The position numbers and the translations under genes were made by a program. The notes beneath the pieces were generated by a model that worked only from the letters and a program-made list of their open reading frames with translations, made no database searches and had not been told where the DNA came from. Below are positions 9,075 to 16,857 of a stretch of DNA of 32,634 nucleotides, piece by piece (position 1 is the stretch's first letter; each line of letters begins with the position of its first letter). Location: the NCBI GenBank assembly GCA_028285165.1, contig JANQQB010000354.1, forward strand, positions 1 to 32,634, given 5' to 3'. The DNA comes from Rhodobiaceae bacterium (GTDB lineage Bacteria > Pseudomonadota > Alphaproteobacteria > Rhizobiales > JANQQB01).

Positions 9075-9304
9075 GATTGTGCCTCGTCTTGTCCAATCCG
9101 CGGCTTTTCACGCGGGACGGGATTGATCGGGTCCACGGTGGGTACGGCTGTCCCGCAGACCGTTTGACGGGGCGCTGTCCCGGAGGGCTCCCGTCGATCC
9201 GCACGCTATCCGACAAATCCTAAGCGAATCACTCGAACCCAAAATTTATTCGAATGCGGGAGAACTGACAAATGGTCGCGCCGCCGGCGGCCGATCGTCC
9301 GGCG

Positions 9305-9865
9305 TCAGCCTTCGTCGAGATATCCGATGAACGGCAGTTCGCGCCAGGCATGGCGGGCATCCATGCCATAGCCGATGACAAACTTGTCGGGACAGGTGAA
9401 GCCGATGTAATCGGCGTCGATTTCGGCTTTGCGCTTGCCCGGTTTGTCGAGCAACGCGGCGATTTCGACCCGGCGGGCGCCACGGTCGAGCAGCAGCGTA
9501 CGGGCAAAGGCGAGCGTGCGTCCGGATTCCAGAATGTCGTCGATCAGAAGCACGTCGCGGCCCTCGACATCGCCGTCGAGGTCGCGCAGCACCGCGATGG
9601 TTCCCGACGACGTCAGGTTCTTGCCGTAGCTCGACAAATGCAGGAATTCGACCTCTGGTGTCATGCCCTGCCGGTGCAGGGCACGCAGCAGATCGGCGGC
9701 GAAGACAAAACTGCCTTTCAGGATCGGGACGACCATCAGGTGTTCGAAACCCGCACCGGCCAGCTGAGCGGCCAGTTCATCCACCCGTCGGGCGATGGTC
9801 CCCTCGTCGAACAAAGTCTTGATCTTGTGCAAATCCGGATGGGGGGTCGCCGGCGGTTCTGTCAT
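9305..9865 (-). CDS. hpt: Hypoxanthine phosphoribosyltransferase
   Basis: This 186-aa purine salvage enzyme makes IMP (and usually GMP) from hypoxanthine or guanine plus PRPP. The PRPP-binding motif DVLLIDDILESGRTL spans residues 104-118 with Asp109 and Asp110. The N-terminal PILKGSFVFAADL (47-59) and the flexible loop with HLSSYG (76-81) are typical. The nucleobase-binding end PDKFVIGYGMDARHAWRELPFIG is diagnostic for HPRT rather than adenine or xanthine phosphoribosyltransferase. The gene lies 12 bp downstream of the zinc-ribbon gene on the same strand, so the two are probably co-transcribed. Beyond the stop there is a perfect GC palindrome (GCCGCCGGCGGC, about 9278-9289), but no T-run. Confidence 0.96.
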   Translation of the reverse strand: MTEPPATPHPDLHKIKTLFDEGTIARRVDELAAQLAGAGFEHLMVVPILKGSFVFAADLLRALHRQGMTPEVEFLHLSSYGKNLTSSGTIAVLRDLDGDVEGRDVLLIDDILESGRTLAFARTLLLDRGARRVEIAALLDKPGKRKAEIDADYIGFTCPDKFVIGYGMDARHAWRELPFIGYLDEG

Positions 9866-9877
9866 TGCGGGCCTGTG

Positions 9878-10933
9878 CTATTGCCGTCCTCGTAAACCCG
9901 CTCTTCGCTGCGGTGCGTCCTTGAACCGGACCAGTATATCCGTCGCCGAGGCGGGCGTCGTTGTCAACTCGGTCTTGAAACGAGTGACTTCGCCGGCAGG
10001 CAAGGCCGTCAATGACAGTCGCGTGGTCCAGGAATACAATTCGCTCTGCGCATCGTCGCGGAGCGAAAACAGGATTTCCGGCAGGCGTACCGTCCTGCTG
10101 CTGACATTCTCGATCAGACCTTCCACAACAAAGACGGGACTGCCGTCATTGTATTCGCGCAGCATGCGGATGTCGCGGAAGGCAAGACCCCGCAGATTGA
10201 CCTCCAGTCCGACCGTCGCGTAGAGCGCGGCCAGATCCGGTATCGCCTTGACGATCGGATAGCGGAAGACGATGACGGAACCGAGGAGGGCGATCGCAGC
10301 GACGAGGCTCAGGGCGCCCATGATATGGCGGGAACGCTTGCCGCCAAATCCCTGTTTGTTGCCACCGGCTTTTTTCGCCTGCCGCGCGGCGGCGGCTTCG
10401 ATCGAGTTGGTTTCGTTTGCCGCGGCCAGCGCCGATGCCACATTGGCTTCGATCGTGGTCAGGGCCTCTTTGGCGCGGCCGGCGTCACCCATTCCGTCGT
10501 CATCGTCGTCATCGCCGTCCGACACGTTTCGAATGCCCTCGGAGGCAAAGGAATCCGCATCGATCCCGTCAAGCAGGCCGACATTGGAGGCTGTTTCATC
10601 TTCGGAGCCGGCCTCGTCGAGGCCCCAGTCCTCAAGACCCGGTTCCGCTGCTTCCGGTTCTTCGGCAAACGGGTCGCTGTCTATCGTTTCATCCGGCGTC
10701 GGCTCTTCGGCGGCGTCGAACGCATCAGCCTGAGCGGGCATGTCGGGGATATCCCAATCGGGGCTGCCGTCGGGCTCTTGCGGTTCTGTCAACTCGGGGT
10801 CCGGCTCGACAGCCGGCGGGGAGACGTGCCACAGGTTTCCGCATTTGCCGCAGCGCAATTTGCGGCCTTTTGGTCCGATTGCCGAATCGGCGAATTCATA
10901 CGATGTCGAGCAGGACGGACATTCGACGCGCAT
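9878..10933 (-). CDS. MJ0042-type zinc-ribbon, single-pass membrane protein with DUF3426-like C-terminus
   Basis: A 351-residue protein of unknown role. The N-terminal MJ0042-type zinc ribbon has Cys5, Cys8, Cys28 and Cys31 (CPSCSTSYEF...RCGKCGNLW). A long acidic, low-complexity linker follows (about 40-150), including an Asp run near residue 140. After a basic patch there is one transmembrane helix (about 203-227, IMGALSLVAAIALLGSVIVF). The C-terminal, presumably periplasmic, domain resembles DUF3426 (VVEGLIENVSSRTVRLPEI...TTRLSLTALPAGEVTRFKTEL). Such proteins are common beside ftsEX in alphaproteobacteria. The start at 10933 makes MRVECPSC the N-terminus, as usual for this finger. It is divergent from ftsE, sharing 232 bp that contain a CtrA-type site. 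Function is unknown; a cell-cycle or envelope link is an inference from position. Confidence 0.87.
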   Translation of the reverse strand: MRVECPSCSTSYEFADSAIGPKGRKLRCGKCGNLWHVSPPAVEPDPELTEPQEPDGSPDWDIPDMPAQADAFDAAEEPTPDETIDSDPFAEEPEAAEPGLEDWGLDEAGSEDETASNVGLLDGIDADSFASEGIRNVSDGDDDDDDGMGDAGRAKEALTTIEANVASALAAANETNSIEAAAARQAKKAGGNKQGFGGKRSRHIMGALSLVAAIALLGSVIVFRYPIVKAIPDLAALYATVGLEVNLRGLAFRDIRMLREYNDGSPVFVVEGLIENVSSRTVRLPEILFSLRDDAQSELYSWTTRLSLTALPAGEVTRFKTELTTTPASATDILVRFKDAPQRRAGLRGRQ

Positions 10934-10997
10934 TAGGCTGGCCCATCAGTGTTACGACCGCAGGACATACCCTCCGTTCGCTTGGCTTTCAGCAGTC

Positions 10998-11062
10998 TTA
11001 AATTTCCCTGCTACACAGATGAGAATGGTATCCTTAATGAAGTCTTAAAACTGGGTACTTAA
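10998..11062. promoter_or_regulatory. Candidate CtrA-binding region with full TTAA-N7-TTAA site
   Basis: A perfect match to the CtrA full site occurs at 11034-11048: TTAA, the seven bases TGAAGTC, then TTAA. Further TTAA half-sites lie at 10998-11001 and 11059-11062. The cluster is in the 232-bp AT-richer gap between the divergent zinc-ribbon gene and ftsE, where a cell-cycle-controlled promoter would be expected. A GATTC (the GANTC methylation motif of CcrM) occurs just inside ftsE near 11173. Binding has not been shown; TTAA is uncommon in DNA this GC-rich, which raises the weight of the match. Confidence 0.55.
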
Positions 11063-11165
11063 TGCGTTGGAAAGCGCACTTACACAACCATTCCGCTGCG
11101 CCAGGCGCTGATTTGCGCCCGGTAAGGTTGATGGCGCGTCAAACCGACTTCGAAAGACACACATC

Positions 11166-11825
11166 TTGATCCGATTCGAAAATGTAGGCTTGCGCTATGG
11201 CGGCGGCCCGGAAGTCCTGAAGGACCTCGACTTCCAGATCAAACCGCAATCTTTTCAGTTCCTGACCGGACCGTCCGGCGCTGGAAAGACCAGCCTGATT
11301 CGGCTCCTGTTCATGTCGCTGAAACCGAGCCGCGGCCTGATCAAGGTGTTCGGCAAGGACGCCGCCCTGATCGAGAGCGAGGAATTGCCGGAAATCCGCC
11401 GGCGTATCGGGGTCGTATTCCAGGATTTCCGGTTGCTCGACCACCTCACGACCTATGAAAACATCGCCTTGCCGCTCCGGGTGCAGGGGCAGTCGGAGGA
11501 CGCTTATCGGACCGATGTGATGGAACTCCTGACTTGGGTGGGATTGGGGAAACGCATCCACGCGCTTCCGCCCGTGCTTTCCGGGGGAGAAAAGCAGCGT
11601 GCCGCCATTGCCAGAGCGCTGATCGTCAAACCGGAAGTCCTGCTGGCGGATGAGCCGACCGGCAACGTCGACCCGCCGCTGGCTCGACGGCTGTTGCGCC
11701 TGTTCGTGGAACTCAACAAGCTGGGAACGTCGGTTGTCATCGCGACGCACGATCTCCAATTGATGGATCAGTTCGATGCGCGCCGTCTCGTGCTCGAGGA
11801 CGGCCGGCTGACGGTATATGACTGA
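11166..11825 (+). CDS. ftsE: Cell division ATP-binding protein FtsE
   Basis: This 219-aa ABC ATPase partners the membrane protein FtsX at the division septum and couples ATP hydrolysis to activation of periplasmic peptidoglycan hydrolases. Walker A is GPSGAGKT (residues 35-42), the Q-loop is VVFQDFRLLDH, the signature is LSGGEKQR, Walker B is VLLADEPTGNVD and the switch histidine is in IATHD. The short length and GNVD context match FtsE rather than other exporters. The start is the TTG at 11166 (MIRFENVGLRYGGG), the only position giving the normal N-terminus; the ribosome site there is weak (GAAAGAC). The ftsX gene follows at once. The upstream region holds a CtrA-type site, so cell-cycle control is plausible. 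Confidence 0.95.
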   Translation: MIRFENVGLRYGGGPEVLKDLDFQIKPQSFQFLTGPSGAGKTSLIRLLFMSLKPSRGLIKVFGKDAALIESEELPEIRRRIGVVFQDFRLLDHLTTYENIALPLRVQGQSEDAYRTDVMELLTWVGLGKRIHALPPVLSGGEKQRAAIARALIVKPEVLLADEPTGNVDPPLARRLLRLFVELNKLGTSVVIATHDLQLMDQFDARRLVLEDGRLTVYD

Positions 11826-11844
11826 GCGCCGGCAAGGGGTGGAC

Positions 11845-12843
11845 ATGGTTCTTGGCAAAGCCCTTGCGCTTCGCAAGAAGCCGACGGGCGAAAGTCTTAT
11901 CGGCCTCGTTCGCAAAGCCCGGCGGGCGGGTTCCGATCCGGCGCCGCGGGCGAGCGGACCGATTATACCCGGTCAGTCGGTGGCGGGCAGCGCGCTTGTG
12001 GCGGTCGTCGCCATCATGTGCTTTCTCGCCTGTCTGGCTGTCGGTGCCGCCAGCGTCGTCTACGATGCGGCGCGCGACTGGCAAAAGGCGATATCCAGCG
12101 AAATCACCATCCAGGTCCGGCCGGTCGCAGGTGTCGACATTCTTGGCGAGATCGACAAGGCGATCGCCGTTGCCGAGCGGTCGCCCGGCATCGGATCCGC
12201 CAGGGTTTTGACTGACACCGAGACCCAGGACCTGCTTTCGCCCTGGCTCGGTCCCGATGCCGATATCACCGCGCTGCCCGTGCCGCGGCTCGTCGTCGTG
12301 GCGATCCGCGATCCGGCCCGCCTGAACCTGGCGGCTCTGTCCCGCCAGATCGGCGAGGTCGTTCAGGGTGCCAGCCTTGACGACCACGCGATCTGGATCA
12401 GCCGCCTGTCTGGCATGGCGGCCAGCATGATCGCCGCCGCGATCGCCGTCGTTCTGTTGATCCTGGCCGCCATGGTTCTGTCGATCGTCTTTGCCGTGCG
12501 CGCGGCAATCGCCGGGAACAAGCAGATCATCGACGTTTTACACTTCGTCGGCGCAACCGACCGGTTCATCGCCCAGGAATTCCAGCGCCATTTCCTGCTG
12601 ACAGGCCTGAAGGGCGGGTTGGCGGGCAGTCTGTCGGCCATGCTGATCTTCTTTCTGGTCGGCATTGCGGACCGAACCGGAGAAACGCCCTACGGCGCCC
12701 AGGTCGATGCGCTGATCGGCAATGTCTCGGTCGGCGCGGGCGGCTATTTCGGGGCCGTGGCAACGGTATTTGTCGTTGCCGTCCTCACGGCTCTGACCTC
12801 GCGGATCGCCGTGCACCAGGCCTTGCGCGTGCGACCGATTTGA
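11845..12843 (+). CDS. ftsX: Cell division protein FtsX (permease-like partner of FtsE)
   Basis: A 332-residue membrane protein forming the FtsEX complex. One transmembrane helix (about 51-77, SALVAVVAIMCFLACLAVGAAS) precedes a periplasmic domain (about 80-190) that would contact an amidase activator. A three-helix FtsX/MacB-type membrane domain follows: AAAIAVVLLILAAMVLSIVF, then GLAGSLSAMLIFFLVG, then AVATVFVVAVLTAL. The LHFVGATDRFIAQEFQRHFLLTGLKGG segment between the first two is the FtsX hallmark. I prefer the ATG at 11845, which has AAGGGG at 11834-11839. The ATG at 11818 would overlap ftsE by 8 bp and add nine residues, but it has no ribosome site. The N-terminal cytoplasmic tail is about 50 residues, basic and proline-rich. 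Confidence 0.93.
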   Translation: MVLGKALALRKKPTGESLIGLVRKARRAGSDPAPRASGPIIPGQSVAGSALVAVVAIMCFLACLAVGAASVVYDAARDWQKAISSEITIQVRPVAGVDILGEIDKAIAVAERSPGIGSARVLTDTETQDLLSPWLGPDADITALPVPRLVVVAIRDPARLNLAALSRQIGEVVQGASLDDHAIWISRLSGMAASMIAAAIAVVLLILAAMVLSIVFAVRAAIAGNKQIIDVLHFVGATDRFIAQEFQRHFLLTGLKGGLAGSLSAMLIFFLVGIADRTGETPYGAQVDALIGNVSVGAGGYFGAVATVFVVAVLTALTSRIAVHQALRVRPI

Positions 12844-12978
12844 AGCCCGTGGTTTATCCGGATACGCGGTAAGCCGTTCTTGATTTGCGTGCATGTCTTG
12901 GCCTTAATGCGAGCATAATCGTTTCGAATCGGCCCGCAGGACGACCGCGATCGGCTGTTCGACGTCTTCGGAGACATC

Positions 12979-13650
12979 ATGTCCCGTCTGGCAAATCTCC
13001 CGCGTGCCGATTCGGCACCGATCGGCCGAAGAGGCCGGTTGGTTCGTCGGATGATGGTGTACGGGATGCTCGTCCTGGTCGCCGCGATCGGCATCGACTT
13101 CGCCCTGTTTGCCCGGGAGGTGATGCGCACCGCGCCGCGTGTCGGACCGAGCGCGGATGCAATCGTCGTGCTGACCGGCGGTGCGGAGCGGATCAAGGGG
13201 GCCGCCGCGCTGTTGCAGGACGGCCATGCCTCCCGCCTCCTGATTTCCGGCGTACACCCCAACACCACGCCCAATGAAATCGCGCAGTCCGCCGGCATCG
13301 GGACCCAGCTTCTGTCGTGCTGTATCGACTTTGATCATGAAGCCACAAACACGATCGAGAATGCCGAACAGGCGCGCCGCTGGGCGGAGAGACTGGAATT
13401 TGCGTCGCTGATCGTCGTGACCAGTGCCTATCACATGCCGCGCAGCATGGCGGAACTGGCCAATGCCATGCCAAGGGTTCAATTGCTTCCCTATCCCGTC
13501 GTGCGGCAGGATCTCGGGCTTGACCGGTGGTACGGAAAGCCGTCCACCGTGCGGTTGGTCGTTGCCGAATACGTCAAGTACATCCTCGCGCGGCTGCGCA
13601 TGAATCTGCAACCGTCCCCGGGCCCGGATCGGATCGCCGGTACTCTGTAG
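12979..13650 (+). CDS. YdcF-family (DUF218) protein
   Basis: A 223-residue protein with a basic N-terminus and one transmembrane helix (about residues 25-45, MVYGMLVLVAAIGIDFALFA), followed by a periplasmic DUF218 domain. Typical motifs are present: ADAIVVLTGGAERIKGAAALLQ, then LLISGVHP, then EATNTIENAEQARRWAE and VVTSAYHMPRSMAEL. Family members (YdcF, SanA, ElyC) are linked to envelope integrity and undecaprenyl-lipid metabolism, but the reaction is not settled. The start at 12979 has CGGAGA at 12969-12974. It follows ftsX by 135 bp and precedes plsC, a recurrent alphaproteobacterial order. The gap before it has a possible -10 (CATAAT at 12914-12919) without a convincing -35, and a TATCCGGATA palindrome near 12855. 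Confidence 0.88.
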   Translation: MSRLANLPRADSAPIGRRGRLVRRMMVYGMLVLVAAIGIDFALFAREVMRTAPRVGPSADAIVVLTGGAERIKGAAALLQDGHASRLLISGVHPNTTPNEIAQSAGIGTQLLSCCIDFDHEATNTIENAEQARRWAERLEFASLIVVTSAYHMPRSMAELANAMPRVQLLPYPVVRQDLGLDRWYGKPSTVRLVVAEYVKYILARLRMNLQPSPGPDRIAGTL

Positions 13651-13746
13651 GCCAACCGGCTTGATTTCCGGGCGGCAAACGTGGAGACATGCCGTTCCTC
13701 GGGACGTCCGGCCGATCCGGACCTGTGATCAGGCTTTGCGATTTTC

Positions 13747-14460
13747 ATGCTGCTTTTTCGTTCGCTGGTCTTTCTTGCGTTTTTCTATCTTTGGACCGTC
13801 TTGTGCGTTCTCACGGCTTGGCCGTTGATGATCTGGTCGCGGCGCGCCGGACGCTGGTACGTCAATGTCTGGGCAAGCGGCGTCCTGGTGCTGTTGCGGT
13901 TGATCGCGGGCGTGCGCTATCGCGTGACCGGTACCGAAAACATCCCCGATACGCCGTGCCTCATCGCCTCCAAGCACCAATCCGCCTGGGAGATTTTCGC
14001 GCTGCTCAAGCTCCTGCCGGATGCAGCCTTCGTGATGAAACAAGAACTCATCGATATTCCGCTCTTTGGTCGCTATTCGCTGCGCGTCGGCATGATCCCC
14101 GTTGAACGGGACAAGGGCGCATCGGCACTGCGTGCCATCACCGAAATGGCAGAACGCGAAATCGCCGCCGGCCGGCACATCGTGATCTTCCCGGAAGGCA
14201 CACGACGCCCCATCGGAGCGCCGCCGGATTACAAGACGGGGGTCGGCCTGTTCTACAAGCGATTCGGCGTTCCGAGCGTTCCCGTTGCCCTGAATTCGGC
14301 ACGACACTGGCCAAACGGTGTCACGATCAAGACGCCCGGCACAATCACGGTGTCTTTTTTGCCGCCGATTCCGGCCGGCCTGTCGACGAAGGCCTATCTG
14401 ACCGATTTGCAAGATGTGATCGAAAAAGAGACGGAAAAGCTCCTGATCGAAGCCGAATAG
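13747..14460 (+). CDS. plsC: 1-acyl-sn-glycerol-3-phosphate acyltransferase
   Basis: A 237-residue inner-membrane acyltransferase that turns lysophosphatidate into phosphatidate in phospholipid synthesis. A hydrophobic N-terminal anchor (about residues 3-29) precedes the PlsC domain. Motif 1 is SKHQSAWE, with catalytic His77 and Glu82 where most relatives have HX4D. Motif 2 is the GRYSLRVGMIPVERDKG region, motif 3 is IFPEGTRRP and motif 4 is VPVALNS. The Asp-to-Glu change within SKHQSAWE looks familiar from alphaproteobacterial members, so it is probably functional. The start at 13747 has only a weak AGG upstream. The stop overlaps a 5-bp stem (GACCG/CGGTC, 14460-14474) that lacks a T-run. 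Confidence 0.94.
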   Translation: MLLFRSLVFLAFFYLWTVLCVLTAWPLMIWSRRAGRWYVNVWASGVLVLLRLIAGVRYRVTGTENIPDTPCLIASKHQSAWEIFALLKLLPDAAFVMKQELIDIPLFGRYSLRVGMIPVERDKGASALRAITEMAEREIAAGRHIVIFPEGTRRPIGAPPDYKTGVGLFYKRFGVPSVPVALNSARHWPNGVTIKTPGTITVSFLPPIPAGLSTKAYLTDLQDVIEKETEKLLIEAE

Positions 14461-14577
14461 ACCGTTTCGCGGTCACAATCGGAAATTTCAGCGCCTGCTA
14501 AGGAATTCCCGTTCAGGCTGTGGATTCGGAATTCTTCCCGGCAGCCCCGATTTGCCCGCGATCAGGTAACAATGCCG

Positions 14578-14654
14578 TCACATATGTGAGAGACCGGTCT
14601 TACTTTTTACACAATCGCACCTAAGTATCCTGTGCAAAGCTTGTGCAAAACAGG
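14578..14654. promoter_or_regulatory. Palindrome cluster upstream of the 121-aa unknown
   Basis: Two perfect palindromes lie one base apart: TCACATATGTGA at 14578-14589 and AGACCGGTCT at 14591-14600. About 30 bp on, the 8-mer TGTGCAAA occurs twice exactly 11 bp apart (14631-14638 and 14642-14649), flanked by the inverted arms CCTGT (14629-14633) and ACAGG (14650-14654). The 11-bp period puts both copies on the same DNA face, as for a cooperative regulator. The cluster ends 23 bp before the start of the next gene. The protein that binds is unknown. Confidence 0.45.
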
Positions 14655-14677
14655 TTATTGGTTCACGGATCGTTCCA

Positions 14678-15043
14678 ATGGATGCGGACACGAGGAGGCG
14701 GTCCCTGCCGAGCGGCGGGCGCCTGAATATCGACGATGCGGGACGGCTTGCCGAGCAGTTCCGGTGCTGGCACGGGGCATCCGGTGCGCGCTATGTGTTC
14801 ACCGAGATCGACGTGCAGGAAATCGGGGACTATACCGAAACGGTGGTTCTGCTGCTGGATGCCAGACGGCGGTCAGCGCTGAAGCTCGCCTATCTTGGCG
14901 AGATCGACCGAGCATCGGACTGCCATGACAGGGCGCTTGCCGAGGCGCGGGACAGACCGTCCATGCGAGCCTTCGTGCACCTTCTGGCGGAAACGCCGGA
15001 ACGCCGGCGGCAGATCATTGCGGACCTGGCGGCCGCAGCCTGA
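14678..15043 (+). CDS. Hypothetical protein, 121 aa
   Basis: A small soluble protein with no family I can name. It has a short polar N-terminus, a possible beta region (residues about 38-75: ARYVFTEIDVQEIGDYTETVVLLLD, then SALKLAYLGEID) and a C-terminal helical half rich in Arg, Ala and Glu (AEARDRPSMRAFVHLLAETPERRRQIIADLAAAA). It has no signal peptide, membrane segment or cysteine cluster. The coding look is good: GC-rich third positions and no strong competing frame. The ATG at 14678 has only a weak GGATCG upstream. It follows plsC after 217 bp, which contain two palindromes and a phased repeat, so it probably has its own regulated promoter. It converges on chaC with 33 bp between stops. 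Confidence 0.7.
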   Translation: MDADTRRRSLPSGGRLNIDDAGRLAEQFRCWHGASGARYVFTEIDVQEIGDYTETVVLLLDARRRSALKLAYLGEIDRASDCHDRALAEARDRPSMRAFVHLLAETPERRRQIIADLAAAA

Positions 15044-15076
15044 CGATTTTCGCTCTTTGATGTCCCTGGCAAGCGA

Positions 15077-15628
15077 TCAGCCGGATTCCGACGCTTTCGT
15101 TCTTCCGTTCAACAGGGTGTGCGCCAGCCGTTCCAGCGGATGATCCCGGATGCCCAGTTCTTCGAGGTGGCGCGCGGTCGACAGGACATAATCGAGGTTA
15201 TGGCCCGATTCCCCGCGGCCGGTTCGCACGATCTCGGCCTGAACGTCGATCGGAAGCCTTCCCGCATATTGCACATGCTGGCGGTCGACTTTGTAGACGA
15301 GCGCCTCGACCTGCCGGCCTGTCCCGTCTTCCAACATGATGCGTCGCCGCGTTTCCAGGTAAACGTTCGTCACAAGCTCGCGGGCGCGCAGATAGGCGAC
15401 AACGCTTTCCGCGTTGTCTGACGGAATGCGGAACGCCGTTCCGACGCAGGATCCGCCGCGATCCAGTCCGAGCACCAATCCGGGCACGGCCTGGGTGCCG
15501 CGATGGACCCACGAATAGATGCACAGCGACCGGTGCAGGCCGCATAGCCGGGCCTGAACCGCTTCTTGTGGCGAGAATCCCGGTCGCCACATCAGGGAGC
15601 CGTATCCGAAAACCCATAAATCCGACAT
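15077..15628 (-). CDS. Gamma-glutamylcyclotransferase (ChaC family)
   Basis: A 183-residue cytosolic enzyme of the ChaC group, which cleaves glutathione to 5-oxoproline and Cys-Gly. The N-terminal VFGYGSLMWRPGF binds the gamma-glutamyl group. The conserved AYLRARELVTNVYLE holds the likely catalytic glutamate, and the C-terminal GRGESGHNLDYVLSTARHLEELGIRD is characteristic. I start it at the ATG at 15628 (MSDLWVFGYG); the open frame continues 110 codons upstream, but that part antisenses the DUF2125 gene start and has no family resemblance. It is convergent with the 121-aa gene and divergent from the DUF2125 gene (about 200 bp between starts). Position beside DUF2125 and tyrA is common in alphaproteobacteria. 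Confidence 0.93.
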   Translation of the reverse strand: MSDLWVFGYGSLMWRPGFSPQEAVQARLCGLHRSLCIYSWVHRGTQAVPGLVLGLDRGGSCVGTAFRIPSDNAESVVAYLRARELVTNVYLETRRRIMLEDGTGRQVEALVYKVDRQHVQYAGRLPIDVQAEIVRTGRGESGHNLDYVLSTARHLEELGIRDHPLERLAHTLLNGRTKASESG

Positions 15629-15830
15629 GGCGGTTCGCGCCCTGTTCCATCCAGTTTGCTGTTTCCCCTTGCTAACCGGGTTGGCAAGGAGCGGCTTTGC
15701 GCTTAAAGCACGAGGCCCGTCTGGCTGACATTTGTCTGCAGACCTGCGGCAGAACATCCGTCGGCGCAATCGCCCAACGGACAACGAACGCCTATTCCGG
15801 CTTCGGACGAACTTGTCAAGGAAGGGGTTC

Positions 15831-16841
15831 ATGAGCTTTCGCATCCAGATGCTCGGTCTGGCGGTCATTGTCGTCTTTGCCGGATGGTCCGCGTTCTGGT
15901 GGTTTGCGGCGTCCACGGTGGACGAGGCGAGTGCCGACGCAATCCGCAATGCCGGCAATCAAGGCATGGCCATTCAATGCGGCGACCGGGCGGTTCGTGG
16001 CTGGCCATTCCGATTGACCCTCGTCTGCGACGGTGCCTCGCTCGAAACGCCCGACCACCGCGTCGCATCCGACGGTTTGCGTGCGGTCGCCCAGGTCTAC
16101 GATCCGACCCACCTGATCGTCGAGGCGGATTCTCCGTTCGAATATTCCGGCGAGGCGATGCCGGGCACGTTGGCGGCTTCGTGGCAGACCGGACATGCCA
16201 GTTTCCATCTGCGCGATCGCGCGGTCGACCGCGCATCGGTCGCGTTTTCTGAAATCGGGCTGAACACGGAGGCCCTGGCACCGCTTCAGGCGCCCAAGGC
16301 CGACCGGCTGGAAGTGCATGTCCGCGGGTCGGAACAATCGCTCGATCTGGATGTCGCCCTGTCGATCAGGACGTTCAGTGCCGCCCTGGCAAACCGGGAC
16401 CTGCCGGAAGCCGATTTCGATGTCGCGGTCACGCTGACCGGCGGCCGATACCTGCTGGTCGGTCAGAACCGGCGTTTCCTGGAGGCGTTCACGTCGGAAA
16501 CCGGGGTTTTGAAGGTGCATCGGGCGCTTTTGACAATCGGCGATGCCCAGGTTGAGATTTCGGGCCGGTTTTCGCTGTCGCCGGCCGGCATCCTCAACGG
16601 CGATCCGACCATCGCAATTGCCGATGCGGAGGCACTCGGCCGGGAATTGGCTGGCATTCCCGGCCTCAACATGGAGCCGATCCGCCCCGTGCTCTCCGCG
16701 ATTTCGGGTTTCGGCGCCGAGGCAACGATCGATGACCGGCCGGCCCGCTCCGTCGGACTGTCGATCCGGGACGGCTACGTGTCGGCCGGTCTGATTCCGC
16801 TCGGACGGTTGCCGCCGGTGTCCATGCCGGTGACCGAGTGA
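15831..16841 (+). CDS. DUF2125 domain-containing exported protein
   Basis: A 336-residue protein of unknown function. It begins with a hydrophobic signal or anchor (MSFRIQMLGLAVIVVFAGWSAFWWFA region, residues about 5-24), and the rest is beta-rich and probably periplasmic. The GMAIQCGDRAVRGWPFRLTLVCDG segment (about 47-70), with two cysteines that could pair, is the DUF2125 hallmark, followed by repeated strand patterns up to a SAGLIPLGRLPPV ending. The start at 15831 is supported by AAGGAAGGGG (15818-15827); the open frame upstream reads as non-coding. The architecture recalls AsmA-like envelope proteins, but I make no functional claim. It converges on tyrA with only 16 bp between stops. Confidence 0.88.
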   Translation: MSFRIQMLGLAVIVVFAGWSAFWWFAASTVDEASADAIRNAGNQGMAIQCGDRAVRGWPFRLTLVCDGASLETPDHRVASDGLRAVAQVYDPTHLIVEADSPFEYSGEAMPGTLAASWQTGHASFHLRDRAVDRASVAFSEIGLNTEALAPLQAPKADRLEVHVRGSEQSLDLDVALSIRTFSAALANRDLPEADFDVAVTLTGGRYLLVGQNRRFLEAFTSETGVLKVHRALLTIGDAQVEISGRFSLSPAGILNGDPTIAIADAEALGRELAGIPGLNMEPIRPVLSAISGFGAEATIDDRPARSVGLSIRDGYVSAGLIPLGRLPPVSMPVTE

Positions 16842-16857
16842 GGGCGGCAGGCAGGGA

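Noticed and set aside
9233-9253. TCGAA/TTCGA inverted repeat upstream of the CpdR-like gene
   Set aside because: Arms are only five bases with an 11-bp spacer; too weak to call an operator without conservation data.
15629-15958. N-terminal extension of the ChaC gene
   Set aside because: The extra 110 codons antisense the DUF2125 start and lack family similarity; MSDLWVFGYG at 15628 is the natural N-terminus.
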